This document shows, in pieces, positions 1 to 8,994 of a stretch of 64,000 nucleotides of DNA. A model generated the notes under the pieces. That model was not told the DNA's origin and ran no database searches. It saw nothing but the letters and a program-made list of their open reading frames with translations. The position numbers and the translations under genes were made by a program. The stretch comes from BOG-938 sp035524315 (GTDB taxonomy: Bacteria; Pseudomonadota; Alphaproteobacteria; Caulobacterales; Caulobacteraceae): assembly GCA_035524315.1 (NCBI GenBank), contig DATKPD010000078.1:124001-188000 (forward strand), in the 5' to 3' direction. Positions within the stretch are counted from its first letter, which is position 1. Every line of letters begins with the position of its first letter.

Positions 1-1094
1 TGGCCGAGCGCAACCCCGCGCTGAGCGACAAGATCGACGAGGTGTTCTTCGGCTGCGCCAACCAGGCGGGCGAGGACAACCGCAACGTCGCGCGCATGGC
101 CCTGCTGCTGGCTGGCATCGCGCCTTCCGTGCCCGGCGTCACGGTCAACCGCCTGTGCGCCTCGGGCCTTGAAGCGATCGGCGAGGCCGCGCGCGCCATC
201 CGCGCCGGCGACATCGACCTGGCCTTGGCCGGCGGCGTCGAAAGCATGAGCCGCGCACCCTTCGTGATGGGCAAGGCCGAGAGCGCCTTCTCGCGTAGCG
301 CCGAGATTCAGGACACCACCATCGGCTGGCGCTTCGTCAATCCGGCGATGAAGGCCGCCTACGGCGTGGATTCCATGCCCGAGACCGGCGAGAACGTGGC
401 CGAGGACTTCCAGATCTCGCGCGCCGACCAGGACGCCTTCGCCTGGCGCTCGCAGCAGAAGGCCGGCAAGGCCCAGGCCAGCGGCTTCTTCGCCGACGAG
501 ATCATTTCCGTGCAGGCGCCGGGCGGAAAAGCAGGACCGATCACCGTCTCGGTCGACGAGCACCCGCGCCCGGACACCACCCTCGAAGCGCTGGCCAAGC
601 TCAAGCCGGTGGTGCGCCCGAACGGCACGGTCACGGCCGGCAACGCCTCGGGCGTCAACGACGGCGCGGCGGCGATCGTCGTGGCCTCGGCCGAGATGGC
701 GGACCGCCTGGGCCTGAAGAAGCGTGCGCGCGTTCTGGGCATGGCCTCGGGCGGGGTCCTGCCCCGTGTGATGGGCATCGGCCCGATCCCCGCCACGGAA
801 AAGCTGTTGGCGCGCATCGGCCTGAAGATCGGCGATTTCGACGTGATCGAGCTGAACGAAGCCTTCGCCAGCCAGGCCCTGGCGGTCACGCGGCACTTCG
901 GCCTGGCCGACGACGCCGAGGTGGTCAACCCCAACGGCGGCGCCATCGCCATCGGCCACCCGCTGGGCTGCAGCGGCGCGCGCCTGGTGATCACCGGCCT
1001 GCACCAGCTGGAAGTAGTGGGCGGCAAGCGCGGCTTGGCGACCATGTGCGTCGGCGTCGGCCAGGGCGTGAGCCTGGCCTACGAGCGGGTCTAA
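1..1094 (+). CDS. 3-oxoadipyl-CoA-type thiolase (5' end missing)
   Basis: Degradative acyl-CoA thiolase, which cleaves a 3-oxoacyl-CoA with CoA to give acetyl-CoA. The frame is open from the first base, so about 40 N-terminal residues of a roughly 400-residue family lie outside the window. Visible motifs are the nucleophile loop VNRLCASGLEA, the VESMSRAPFVMGKA segment typical of PcaF/PhaD-like enzymes, the catalytic His in AIGHPLGCSG and the second catalytic Cys in TMCVGVGQG. The best guess is 3-oxoadipyl-CoA thiolase of the beta-ketoadipate or phenylacetate route, but a general acetyl-CoA acyltransferase cannot be excluded. It ends 3 bases from the convergent selD stop. Confidence 0.85.
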   Translation, partial: AERNPALSDKIDEVFFGCANQAGEDNRNVARMALLLAGIAPSVPGVTVNRLCASGLEAIGEAARAIRAGDIDLALAGGVESMSRAPFVMGKAESAFSRSAEIQDTTIGWRFVNPAMKAAYGVDSMPETGENVAEDFQISRADQDAFAWRSQQKAGKAQASGFFADEIISVQAPGGKAGPITVSVDEHPRPDTTLEALAKLKPVVRPNGTVTAGNASGVNDGAAAIVVASAEMADRLGLKKRARVLGMASGGVLPRVMGIGPIPATEKLLARIGLKIGDFDVIELNEAFASQALAVTRHFGLADDAEVVNPNGGAIAIGHPLGCSGARLVITGLHQLEVVGGKRGLATMCVGVGQGVSLAYERV

Positions 1095-1097
1095 CGC

Positions 1098-2162
1098 TCA
1101 GCGCACCCGAAGGCGCGGCGCATCGCTCGCCGCGCCGATCTCGCCGACCACGGCAGCGTGCCCGAAGCCGTGGCGACGGAAGATCGCCAGCACCGCGTCC
1201 AGCGCCGAGGGCGAGCACGCAACAAGAAGCCCGCCGCTGGTCTGCGGATCGCTGAGCAGCGCCTGGTCAACGTCGGCAAACCCGCTCGGCAGAACGACCT
1301 CGGCGCCGTATCCCGCCCAGTTGCGGCCCGAGGCGCCCGTGACGAAGCCCTGCTCCGCCAGATCGCGCGCGCCCGCCAGCAACGGCGCGGCCGACCAGTC
1401 CAGATGCACGTCACAGCCTGAGCCGCGCGCCATCTCCAGCGCATGCCCCGCCAGACCGAAGCCGGTCACGTCGGTCAGGGCGTGCACGCTCTCCAGCGCA
1501 GCCAGGTCGGGCCCAGGCGTATTGAGCTGGGTCGTGGCGCCAATCATCTGGCGGTAGGCTTCATCGCTGAGCTGGCCCTCCTTGAGCGCCGCCGACATCA
1601 CGCCTACGCCCAGCGGCTTGCCCAGCACCAGCACATCGCCCGGTTGTGCGCCCGAATTGCGCTTGATCCGGTCCGGATGACCGAGCCCCAGCGCTACCAG
1701 CCCGTATATCGCTTCAACGGAATCGATGGTGTGCCCGCCCGCGATGGGAATGCCCGCGGCCTGGCACGCCATTGCGCCGCCCTGCAGGATGCGGCCGATG
1801 GTGTCCTTGGACAGGACGTTGATCGGCATGCCGACCAGGGCGAGGGCCATGATCGGCCGTCCGCCCATGGCGTAGACGTCGCTGATCGCGTTGGTCGCGG
1901 CGATACGGCCGAAATCGACCGGATCATCGACGATCGGCATGAAGAAGTCGGTGGTGGCGATCAGGGCCTGGTCATCGTTGAGCCGATAGACGGCCGCGTC
2001 GTCCGCGGTTTCGATCCCGACCATCAGTTCGGGGGGAATGGGCAGGGCCGCCGTGCCCTTGAGGATTTCCGACAGCACGCCCGGGGCGATCTTGCAACCG
2101 CAGCCGCCGCCGTGGGACAGCGAGGTCAGGCGCGGCTCGGTCGGCGAAGCAGGGGCGTTCAT
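1098..2162 (-). CDS. selD: selenide, water dikinase (selenophosphate synthetase)
   Basis: Makes selenophosphate, the selenium donor for Sec-tRNA, from selenide and ATP. The 354-residue length is normal. The N-terminal motif HGGGCGCKI supplies the catalytic Cys (about residue 21) and Lys (about 24); the position that is Sec in some homologues is Cys here, so this is not itself a selenoprotein. ATP-binding segments VGIETADDAAVYRL and the AGGHTID stretch follow. The ATG lies 32 bases after the selA stop on the same strand, so selA and selD look like one operon. It converges on the thiolase. Confidence 0.95.
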   Translation of the reverse strand: MNAPASPTEPRLTSLSHGGGCGCKIAPGVLSEILKGTAALPIPPELMVGIETADDAAVYRLNDDQALIATTDFFMPIVDDPVDFGRIAATNAISDVYAMGGRPIMALALVGMPINVLSKDTIGRILQGGAMACQAAGIPIAGGHTIDSVEAIYGLVALGLGHPDRIKRNSGAQPGDVLVLGKPLGVGVMSAALKEGQLSDEAYRQMIGATTQLNTPGPDLAALESVHALTDVTGFGLAGHALEMARGSGCDVHLDWSAAPLLAGARDLAEQGFVTGASGRNWAGYGAEVVLPSGFADVDQALLSDPQTSGGLLVACSPSALDAVLAIFRRHGFGHAAVVGEIGAASDAPRLRVR

Positions 2163-2194
2163 GATCGTCTCGGGCCTTTCGCTGCGCTTGCGTC

Positions 2195-3604
2195 TTATCT
2201 GGGCGCGGCAGCCATTTGATCAAGCTGGGCGCGGAAGCCCGCCTCGTCTTCCAGGCAGCGCAGATCGAGCAGCAGGCGATCCTCGGCGATGCGCCCGATC
2301 ACCGGGATCGGCAGGCCCCTCAGCGTGTCCGACAACGCCTTGAGCGCCAGCCCTGGCTTGGCGCCCACGGGACTGAGCGCCAGGGCCGCGCTGGGGATCA
2401 CGTCGGCAGGCAGCGAGCCGCTGCCGACCTGGCTCGACACCGGCGCGACCTCGACCCGCCAGGCCGGACCGAGGGCGGCGGCGACGGCGGCCCGCAGACC
2501 GGCGGCCTGGGCCTCGATCTGCGCCAGGGGCCGGGTCAAGAGCCGCAGCGTCGGCAGGTCGCCGACCAGTCGGTCGGGCGTACGGTAGGCCAGAAGCGTC
2601 GCCTCCAGCGCCGCCAGGGTCATCTTCGACACCCGCAGCGCTCGCTTGAGCGGATGGCGCTTGATCGCGTCGATCAGCGGCTTTCGGCCGACGATCAGCC
2701 CAGCCTGCGGGCCGCCCAGCAGCTTGTCGCCGCTGAATGTGACCACGTCCGCGCCCGCTGCGATCGCCTCGCTGACCATGGGCTCCTTGGGCAGGCCATA
2801 GGCCGCGAGGTCAATCAGACTGCCGGCGCCCAGATCGACCACAAACGGCAGGTCGTGGGCGTGGGCGATGGCCGCGATGTCGGCCTCGGCGACCTCGGCG
2901 ACGAAGCCGGTGATCTTGTAGTTGCTGGCGTGCACCTTCATCAGCGCCGCTGTGTCCGGACCGATGGCCCCGGCGTAATCCTTGCGGTGGGTTCGGTTGG
3001 TCGTGCCCACCTCCACAAGGCGCACGCCCGCGCTGCGCATCACGTCTGGGATGCGGAAGGCGCCGCCGATCTCGATCAACTCGCCGCGCGACAGCACCAC
3101 CTCGCGGCCCTGCGCCAGGGCCGCCAGCACCAGCAGCACGGCGGCGGCGTTGTTGTTGACCACGGTCGCCGCTTCGGCGCCGGTCAATTCGGTCAGCACG
3201 TCCTCGATCAGCGCGTCGCGTTCGCCCCGCCCGCCGCTGTCCAGGTCGAATTCCAGGTTGCAGGCCTGGCGCATGGCCATGGCCGCATGCTCCACGGCGG
3301 CCTCGGACAGAAGGGCGCGGCCAAGGTTGGTGTGCAACACCGTTCCGGTCAGGTTGAACATGCGGCGCAGAGCGGGCGTGGACCGGGCCTGCAGCCGTTC
3401 GGCGACCTCCACCTCGATCTGCCCATCGCCCGGCGGCTCATGCCCGCCCCCGCCCGTGCGCGCGCGATGACCGTCGATCACCGCCCGGATCGCCTCGACC
3501 AGCGCGGTGCGCCCGTAGGCTCGCGCCAGCGCCTGCGCCGAAGCCGACCGCGCCACGCGATCGACCGACGGGAAGCGGCTTGCTTGTTTGCTGGATGAGG
3601 CCAT
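2195..3604 (-). CDS. selA: L-seryl-tRNA(Sec) selenium transferase
   Basis: PLP enzyme that converts Ser-tRNA(Sec) to Sec-tRNA(Sec) with selenophosphate. It is 469 residues, close to the family norm. The N-terminal domain contains NLTGTVLHTNLGRALLS, and the PLP Lys sits in SGDKLLGGPQAG in the central aspartate-aminotransferase fold. It is the first gene of a selA-selD unit and is divergent from selB across 162 bases. The ribosome-binding site is weak, so the start is set by homology to the usual N-terminus. Together with selB, selD and the tRNA at 21150 it completes the bacterial Sec pathway. Confidence 0.95.
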   Translation of the reverse strand: MASSSKQASRFPSVDRVARSASAQALARAYGRTALVEAIRAVIDGHRARTGGGGHEPPGDGQIEVEVAERLQARSTPALRRMFNLTGTVLHTNLGRALLSEAAVEHAAMAMRQACNLEFDLDSGGRGERDALIEDVLTELTGAEAATVVNNNAAAVLLVLAALAQGREVVLSRGELIEIGGAFRIPDVMRSAGVRLVEVGTTNRTHRKDYAGAIGPDTAALMKVHASNYKITGFVAEVAEADIAAIAHAHDLPFVVDLGAGSLIDLAAYGLPKEPMVSEAIAAGADVVTFSGDKLLGGPQAGLIVGRKPLIDAIKRHPLKRALRVSKMTLAALEATLLAYRTPDRLVGDLPTLRLLTRPLAQIEAQAAGLRAAVAAALGPAWRVEVAPVSSQVGSGSLPADVIPSAALALSPVGAKPGLALKALSDTLRGLPIPVIGRIAEDRLLLDLRCLEDEAGFRAQLDQMAAAPR

Positions 3605-3766
3605 CAGATCAACGGATTAGGACATTGACCTGTTTTGCACGCAGCGCGCGTCCGGGCCATGGGCATCACATAATTCGAGAGCAGAGTCACCAACCCGCAT
3701 AGGTAGGATCGGGTTTAGGCGCGAAGACAAGTCTCGCTAGGTATCAGCTCGGAACCCACGTCTCGC

Positions 3767-5716
3767 ATGCTCGTCGCCACTGCCGGCCATATCGATCACG
3801 GCAAGACCTCGCTGATCCGCGCCCTGACCGGCGTGGAGACCGATCGCCTGCCCGAGGAACGCGCCCGCGGCATCTCGATAGACCTGGGCTTCGCCTACTG
3901 GCGGCCCGACGACGGCAAGACGATCGGCTTCATCGACGTGCCCGGTCATGAGCGGTTCGTGCGCAACATGCTGGCCGGGGTGGGCGGAATCGACTTCGCC
4001 CTGCTGATCGTCGCCGCCGACGACGGGGTCATGCCGCAAAGCGTCGAGCACGTGCAGATTCTCGATCTGCTCGGCGTGGGGCGCGGCGCCGTGGCGATCA
4101 CCAAGTGCGACCGCAGTTCGCCTGAGCGCATCATGGAGGTGCGTGGCCAGGTCGAGGCCCTGCTGGGGCCCACCGCCTTGGCCGGGGCGCCGATGTTCGA
4201 CGTCTCGTCGGCGACCGGCGCGGGCGTGGCCGACCTGGCCGAAGCTTTGCGCGCCGCCCGCCGCGCCCAGACGCCGCGTCACGCCGAAGGCCGCAACTTC
4301 CGCCTGGCCATCGACCGCGCCTTCTCCGTGACCGGCGTCGGCACCGTGGCGGCGGGCACGGTCCTCGACGGGGCGGTGGAGACCGGCGCACGATTGGTCT
4401 TGTCGCCGCGCGGGCTGGAGGCGCGGGTGCGCGGCCTGCAGAGCGGAGGCAAGGCGGTCAACCGGGTTCAGGCGGGCGAGCGCTGCGCGCTCAATCTGGC
4501 GGGCGTGGACCTGTCTCAGGTCGGGCGCGGCGACTGGCTGGTCGCCCCGGCCATGCACGCGCCGACCTCGCGCCTGGAGGTGCGGCTCAAGGTGCTGCGC
4601 GACCGGGACCAAGCGCTCAAGCACCACACGCCGCTGCACCTGCATATCGGCACGGCCGATATCGGCGCGCGCGTGCTCATCGCGGCCCAGGCGTCCATCG
4701 CCCCGGGCGGCGAGGCGGTGGTGCAGCTGCAGCTCGATCATCCCACATCGGCAGCCACCGGCGACCGCTTCGTGGTGCGCGATCAGTCGGGGCGCCACTC
4801 GATCGGCGGCGGGGTGGTGATCGACCCCTTCGTCACTGGCAAGCGGCGCCCCGCCGCCGCGCGTGCGCCGATCTCGGCGGCCTTGCAGCAGCAGGGCGCA
4901 GCGCATGCGCTGGCCGCCCTATTGGCCATCCCCGGCCACGAGGTCGACACCCGTCATTTCGAGCGTTGCTTCAATCTGGAGCCCGCCACGGCCCACGAGC
5001 TCTACCGCCAGGCCGACGCGGTCCTGCTCGGCAACCAGGGCGCCCTGGCGTTGCCCGCGCCGCGCGTCGCGGCGGTCCAGAGCGAGGTGCTGACGATCCT
5101 CAAGGCCTACCACGCGGCCCATCCCGACGAGCCGGGTCTGACCCAGCGCGACCTGCGGGCCAAGCTGGCGGAGCCGGTGTCCGAACGGGCCTTCCTGGCC
5201 ATCCAGAAGGACATGAACGAAAAGCGCCTGACCGAGTCGACCGGGGTGATCGTGCGCGCGGCGGGCCACGCCGGGGGCGCCAGTCCTGGGGACGACGCCC
5301 TGTGGCGCAAGGTGCGCCCGTGGCTGGAGGACCGGGGCCTGGCGCCTTTCACCCAGCGCGACCTCACCGCCGAACTGCGCGTCAACGACGTGATCGTGCG
5401 CGCCATGCTCAACCGCCGTCGGCGCAGCGGCGAAATCTGGCGCATCACCGAGGAGCGGTTCCTGCTGCGCGAGCAGGTCGCCGACCTGGCGGCCAGCGCG
5501 GCCCAACTGGCGCGCAAGGTCGGCGGCGACGGATTCTCGGCGGCCCAGTACCGCGACGCCATCGGCATCGGCCGCAACCTGACGATCCAGATCCTGGAGT
5601 TCCTCGACGCCCTGGGCGTGACGCAACGCAGCGGCGACCTGCGCAGGATGCGTCCGGGCTACGAGCGCGTGGTGGGCGGCGCCGACGCCGAGGCGGACGA
5701 AACCGCCTCGACCTGA
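3767..5716 (+). CDS. selB: selenocysteine-specific elongation factor SelB
   Basis: Dedicated GTPase that carries Sec-tRNA(Sec) to UGA codons marked by a SECIS hairpin. The 649 residues show an N-terminal EF-Tu-like G domain (G1 AGHIDHGKTS, G3 DVPGHE, G4 TKCD), then beta-barrel domains to about residue 350, and a C-terminal stretch with repeated winged-helix segments such as FTQRDLTAELRV that would bind the mRNA hairpin. The ATG begins directly with the MLVATAGHIDHGKT fold, so no upstream start is needed. It is divergent from selA, and it converges on a CoA-transferase gene 7 bases away. Confidence 0.95.
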   Translation: MLVATAGHIDHGKTSLIRALTGVETDRLPEERARGISIDLGFAYWRPDDGKTIGFIDVPGHERFVRNMLAGVGGIDFALLIVAADDGVMPQSVEHVQILDLLGVGRGAVAITKCDRSSPERIMEVRGQVEALLGPTALAGAPMFDVSSATGAGVADLAEALRAARRAQTPRHAEGRNFRLAIDRAFSVTGVGTVAAGTVLDGAVETGARLVLSPRGLEARVRGLQSGGKAVNRVQAGERCALNLAGVDLSQVGRGDWLVAPAMHAPTSRLEVRLKVLRDRDQALKHHTPLHLHIGTADIGARVLIAAQASIAPGGEAVVQLQLDHPTSAATGDRFVVRDQSGRHSIGGGVVIDPFVTGKRRPAAARAPISAALQQQGAAHALAALLAIPGHEVDTRHFERCFNLEPATAHELYRQADAVLLGNQGALALPAPRVAAVQSEVLTILKAYHAAHPDEPGLTQRDLRAKLAEPVSERAFLAIQKDMNEKRLTESTGVIVRAAGHAGGASPGDDALWRKVRPWLEDRGLAPFTQRDLTAELRVNDVIVRAMLNRRRRSGEIWRITEERFLLREQVADLAASAAQLARKVGGDGFSAAQYRDAIGIGRNLTIQILEFLDALGVTQRSGDLRRMRPGYERVVGGADAEADETAST

Positions 5717-5723
5717 CCCGTCC

Positions 5724-6932
5724 TCAGTAGACCACTTCCGCTTGGACGAGCTTGTCGATCTCGTCCTGGCTCAGGCCGAGCAGCTCGCGCAGGACGTAGT
5801 CGTTGTCCTGGCCCAGCTGAGGCGCGGTGCCACGGATGGCGGTCGGCGTCTCGGACAGGCGATAGGGGGCGGTGATGGTCTTGCGCCGCCCGAGGACCGG
5901 ATGGTCCACCGCCTGCACCTGACCGCGCGCCACGACGTGCGGATCGGAAAACAGGTCGCTGGCCTTGAAGCTGGGGGTCGCCGCGACGCCCTCGGCCTGA
6001 AGCCGATGCATGGCCTCGACATAGCCCTTTTCAGCCGTCCATTCGCCGATCAGGGCGTCGAGGCGGGCCTCGTTCGCTTTGCGTCCTTCGGCCGTGGCGA
6101 AGGCCGGCTCATCCGCCCAGGCCGGATCGCCCATGGCGCGGACGAGGCCCGCCCATTCGGCGTCATTGCCCACCGCGATCGACACCCACTCGTCGGCGCC
6201 GGCGCAGCGATAAACGTTGTGCGGCGCCATCACAGCGTCGGTGTTGCCGTGCCGCTTGGGCGAGCGCCGGTTCAGCGCATAGTCCATCATCTGGTCGCCG
6301 ATCATCGAATTGATCACCTCGCACGAGGATGAGTCGATGAATTGCCCCTTGCCCGTTTCCTGCCGGAACTTCAGGGCCACGAGCGCGGCGAACACCGCCG
6401 CCGTTCCGGCGCGCGCATCGCCGCCGGAATTGGTCATGGTGTTGGGCTTCTTCTCCGCATAGCCGGTCAGGTGCGAGGTGCCGCCGACACTGGTGAAGCA
6501 GGGGTTGTAGGCGGCGTAGCGCCGCAGCGGACCCGTCGCGCCGAACCCGGACAGCGACAGCATGATGAGGTCGGGCTTGACCTTGACGAGCTCGGGATAG
6601 TCCAGGCCCAGCTTGGTCATCACGCCCGGCCGCATGTTTTCCAGCACGATGTCGGCAGTGGCGACGAGCTTCTTGGCGAGCGCCTTTCCCTCTTCGGTGG
6701 TGAGGTTCAGCGACACGCTCTTCTTGCCCAGGTTGATCTCGAAGAAGTTGGAATTCCCTTCCAACGACCCCACAGCGCCCTTGCCATGCTGGGCGCGCTG
6801 CTCGTCGGGACGGGCGCGGGTTTCGATCTTGATCACCTCGGCGCCGAGGGAGGCCAGCTGCATCGTGCACCAGGGCCCGGCCATCACATGCCCGAAGTCT
6901 ACGACGCGGATTCCTTGCAGCGCGGACTTCAT
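5724..6932 (-). CDS. CaiB/BaiF family CoA-transferase (second copy)
   Basis: Family III CoA-transferase, which moves CoA between a carboxylate and an acyl-CoA through an aspartyl intermediate. It is 402 residues from the ATG at 6932, preceded by an AAGGGAA ribosome-binding site; the upstream gene's TGA is one base before this ATG. Family hallmarks are IRVVDFGHVMAGPWC at the N-terminus, VIKIETRARPDE, and GDARAGTAAVFAAL, which should contain the catalytic Asp. Last gene of the operon MaoC-ECH-CaiB-CaiB. The two adjacent copies may form a heteromer, or act on two different acids. The substrate is unknown. Confidence 0.88.
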   Translation of the reverse strand: MKSALQGIRVVDFGHVMAGPWCTMQLASLGAEVIKIETRARPDEQRAQHGKGAVGSLEGNSNFFEINLGKKSVSLNLTTEEGKALAKKLVATADIVLENMRPGVMTKLGLDYPELVKVKPDLIMLSLSGFGATGPLRRYAAYNPCFTSVGGTSHLTGYAEKKPNTMTNSGGDARAGTAAVFAALVALKFRQETGKGQFIDSSSCEVINSMIGDQMMDYALNRRSPKRHGNTDAVMAPHNVYRCAGADEWVSIAVGNDAEWAGLVRAMGDPAWADEPAFATAEGRKANEARLDALIGEWTAEKGYVEAMHRLQAEGVAATPSFKASDLFSDPHVVARGQVQAVDHPVLGRRKTITAPYRLSETPTAIRGTAPQLGQDNDYVLRELLGLSQDEIDKLVQAEVVY

Positions 6933-6933
6933 C

Positions 6934-8100
6934 TCAATTCCCTTTTTCCGCAAGTTCGGCGAGCACCTCTTGAGTGTGTTGGCCGAGCAGCGGCGCGGGT
7001 CGCTTGGGCTCCAGGTCCACGTTCGAAGGCCGCGTGGGCTGGGCGATGTATTCGAGCGGGCCCGCGACAGGATGGTCGATGGTCACGAAGTGCCCGCGCC
7101 CGCGAAACTGCTCCAGAGCGAACACGCCCTCGGCGGTCAGAATGGGCGCGGCCGCCGAACCTTCGCGCTGGATGCGGTGGAACAGCTCGTCCTGGCTGAT
7201 CGTCTTGGCCCAATCGTTGAGCCGCACGCGCAGTTCGGCATAGTTGTCCGCGCGCCCCTTCTGGGTGTCGAACGGCGGCTGGGCGCCCCATTCGGGCTTG
7301 CCCATGGCGCGCCATAGGCCCTCCCACTGCTGTTGCGAAGACAAAATGACCACGGCAAACTCGCCGCCGGCGCACTCCACCAGACTTTCCAGAAGCCGGC
7401 CCTTGCCAGTGCGGTTGGGATCGACGCCGTCGTCGATGAAGCGCCGCAGTTGGGACCGTTCGAGGGTCATCATCGCGTGCTGGATGGAGACGTCCACATG
7501 CTGGCCTGTACCGCCCGCGTCGCGCCAGAACAGGGCCGCCAGAGTCGCCGTGGCGCCCGCCATGCCGCCGTCGAACAGGCCCAGATAGCCCGGCCCCTGG
7601 CAGGGCGGGACATCGAGATTGATCGCCCACATCGGCAGCAGGTAGCCCTGTCCGCTCGCGTGGTACAGGTTGAGATGATAGGCCTTGTAGCTGCTGTACG
7701 GCCCGATCTGACCGAACGGCGTGATCGACGTGACGACTAGATTGGGGTTGATCGCGCGCAGGTCCTCGTAGCCCAGTCCGAGCTTCGCCAGCTCGCCGGG
7801 CATCTTGTCCTCGATCAGCACATCGGCGGTGCGCACCAATTGGAGGAAGGCCGCGCGGCCCTCATCCGTTTCGATGTCCAGCTCCACCGACCGCTTGTTA
7901 GTGTTGAGATAGAGGAACGTCCCCGAGGCTTCGGGATTGGGCGTATCGTCCTTGAATGGGCCGATGTACCTCGCGTCGTCACCGCGGCCGGGCCGCTCGA
8001 TCTTGATCACATCGGCGCCAAAATCAGCCAGGAGCTTGCCGCAATAGGGTCCGGCAACGAAGTCGGCGAGTTCGATGACCCGGGCTTTCAAAGCGTCCAT
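6934..8100 (-). CDS. CaiB/BaiF family CoA-transferase (first copy)
   Basis: Family III CoA-transferase of 388 residues. I start it at the ATG at 8100 (MDALKARVIELADFVAGPYC), which has GAGGG six bases upstream; a longer open frame reaching 8439 overlaps the hydratase gene and is not needed. The N-terminal nucleotide-fold motif FVAGPYCGKLLADFGADVIK and the FDGGMAGATATLAALFWRD region with the expected catalytic Asp are present. It is divergent in sequence from the neighbouring copy, so the pair is not a recent duplication. By context it activates, or recycles CoA for, an organic acid in the catabolic cluster. Confidence 0.87.
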   Translation of the reverse strand: MDALKARVIELADFVAGPYCGKLLADFGADVIKIERPGRGDDARYIGPFKDDTPNPEASGTFLYLNTNKRSVELDIETDEGRAAFLQLVRTADVLIEDKMPGELAKLGLGYEDLRAINPNLVVTSITPFGQIGPYSSYKAYHLNLYHASGQGYLLPMWAINLDVPPCQGPGYLGLFDGGMAGATATLAALFWRDAGGTGQHVDVSIQHAMMTLERSQLRRFIDDGVDPNRTGKGRLLESLVECAGGEFAVVILSSQQQWEGLWRAMGKPEWGAQPPFDTQKGRADNYAELRVRLNDWAKTISQDELFHRIQREGSAAAPILTAEGVFALEQFRGRGHFVTIDHPVAGPLEYIAQPTRPSNVDLEPKRPAPLLGQHTQEVLAELAEKGN

Positions 8101-8176
8101 GCAAAGCCCTCGCTCGCGCGAGCTACGGCTAGAGACGCCGCGAACCGCATCGTCTTGGCGAAAACACCCATGCCCA

Positions 8177-8992
8177 TCATTGCCCCTTGGCCTTGCGGGC
8201 GCGTTCGCGCTCTTCGAAGAACTCGCGGATGGAGTTCTGGTGATCGGCCGACGAGTAGCAAAACGCCTGGCCTTCGCTGGCCAGGACGTTGACCTGCTCG
8301 AAGCTGAGCTCGAAGGTCCGATTGAGGATCGACTTGGCCATGGCCTGGGCCGTAGCTGGGTGCTCGGCGAAGCCCTTAAGGAAATCAATCGCCTTGGCGA
8401 CGAGCTCGCCGGCAGGCAAGAGCTTGTCGGCGACGCCAAGGGCCAGCGCTTCTTCGGCCGAAATCGTCCGGCCTGAGAAAAAAAGTTCCTTGGCCTTGGC
8501 CACGCCCACGCGGCGCGGCAGGTGAAAGAAGCCGCCGCCGTCGGACACCAGGCCGCGCCTCACGAAATTGACCGCGACTTCGCTGTCGTCGGCAAGCCAT
8601 ACGAAATCGCACGTCAGGGCGACATCCAAGCCCAAGCCGAAGGCAGGGCCATTGACCGCCGCCAGCGTGGGAACGCCAAGGTTGTAGAGCTTGGTCAGCG
8701 ATTCATGGAACTCACGCTGGCGCCACCACCCCAGTTCGCCCGCGCGGGCGCCCTGTTCAAGCCGCTCTTGCATGCCGCGGATATCGCCGCCAGAGCAGAA
8801 CGCCGCGCCCGCGCCGGTAAGGACCAGGCCTCGGATCGCGCGGTCGCCGCCGATGTGGTCTATGGCCGCCTTCAGGTCGAGGCGCATCACATCGTCGATC
8901 GCGTTGCGAACCTTGGGCCGGTTGAGGGTGAGCACGGCGATGCCGTCGCGCACCGTCAGGACGAGGGTTTCAAATGTCGGGGCGTCGGTCAT
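8177..8992 (-). CDS. enoyl-CoA hydratase/isomerase family protein
   Basis: Crotonase-fold enzyme of 271 residues, starting at the ATG at 8992, two bases after the upstream stop codon. Oxyanion-hole segments are GAGAAFCSGGDIRGM and VNGPAFGLGLDVALTCDF. The second half has VSDGGGFFHLPRRVG where classical hydratases carry their catalytic glutamates, so hydratase activity is not certain and isomerase or lyase chemistry is possible. It sits between the MaoC-type dehydratase and the two CoA-transferases, which suggests a beta-oxidation-like step on a CoA thioester. It is separated from the next gene by 76 bases. Confidence 0.87.
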   Translation of the reverse strand: MTDAPTFETLVLTVRDGIAVLTLNRPKVRNAIDDVMRLDLKAAIDHIGGDRAIRGLVLTGAGAAFCSGGDIRGMQERLEQGARAGELGWWRQREFHESLTKLYNLGVPTLAAVNGPAFGLGLDVALTCDFVWLADDSEVAVNFVRRGLVSDGGGFFHLPRRVGVAKAKELFFSGRTISAEEALALGVADKLLPAGELVAKAIDFLKGFAEHPATAQAMAKSILNRTFELSFEQVNVLASEGQAFCYSSADHQNSIREFFEERERARKAKGQ

Positions 8993-8994
8993 GC

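Noticed and set aside
8101..8439. N-terminal extension of the first CaiB gene
   Set aside because: It overlaps the hydratase gene in another frame, is Ser/Arg-rich shadow sequence, and ATG 8100 has a good ribosome-binding site.
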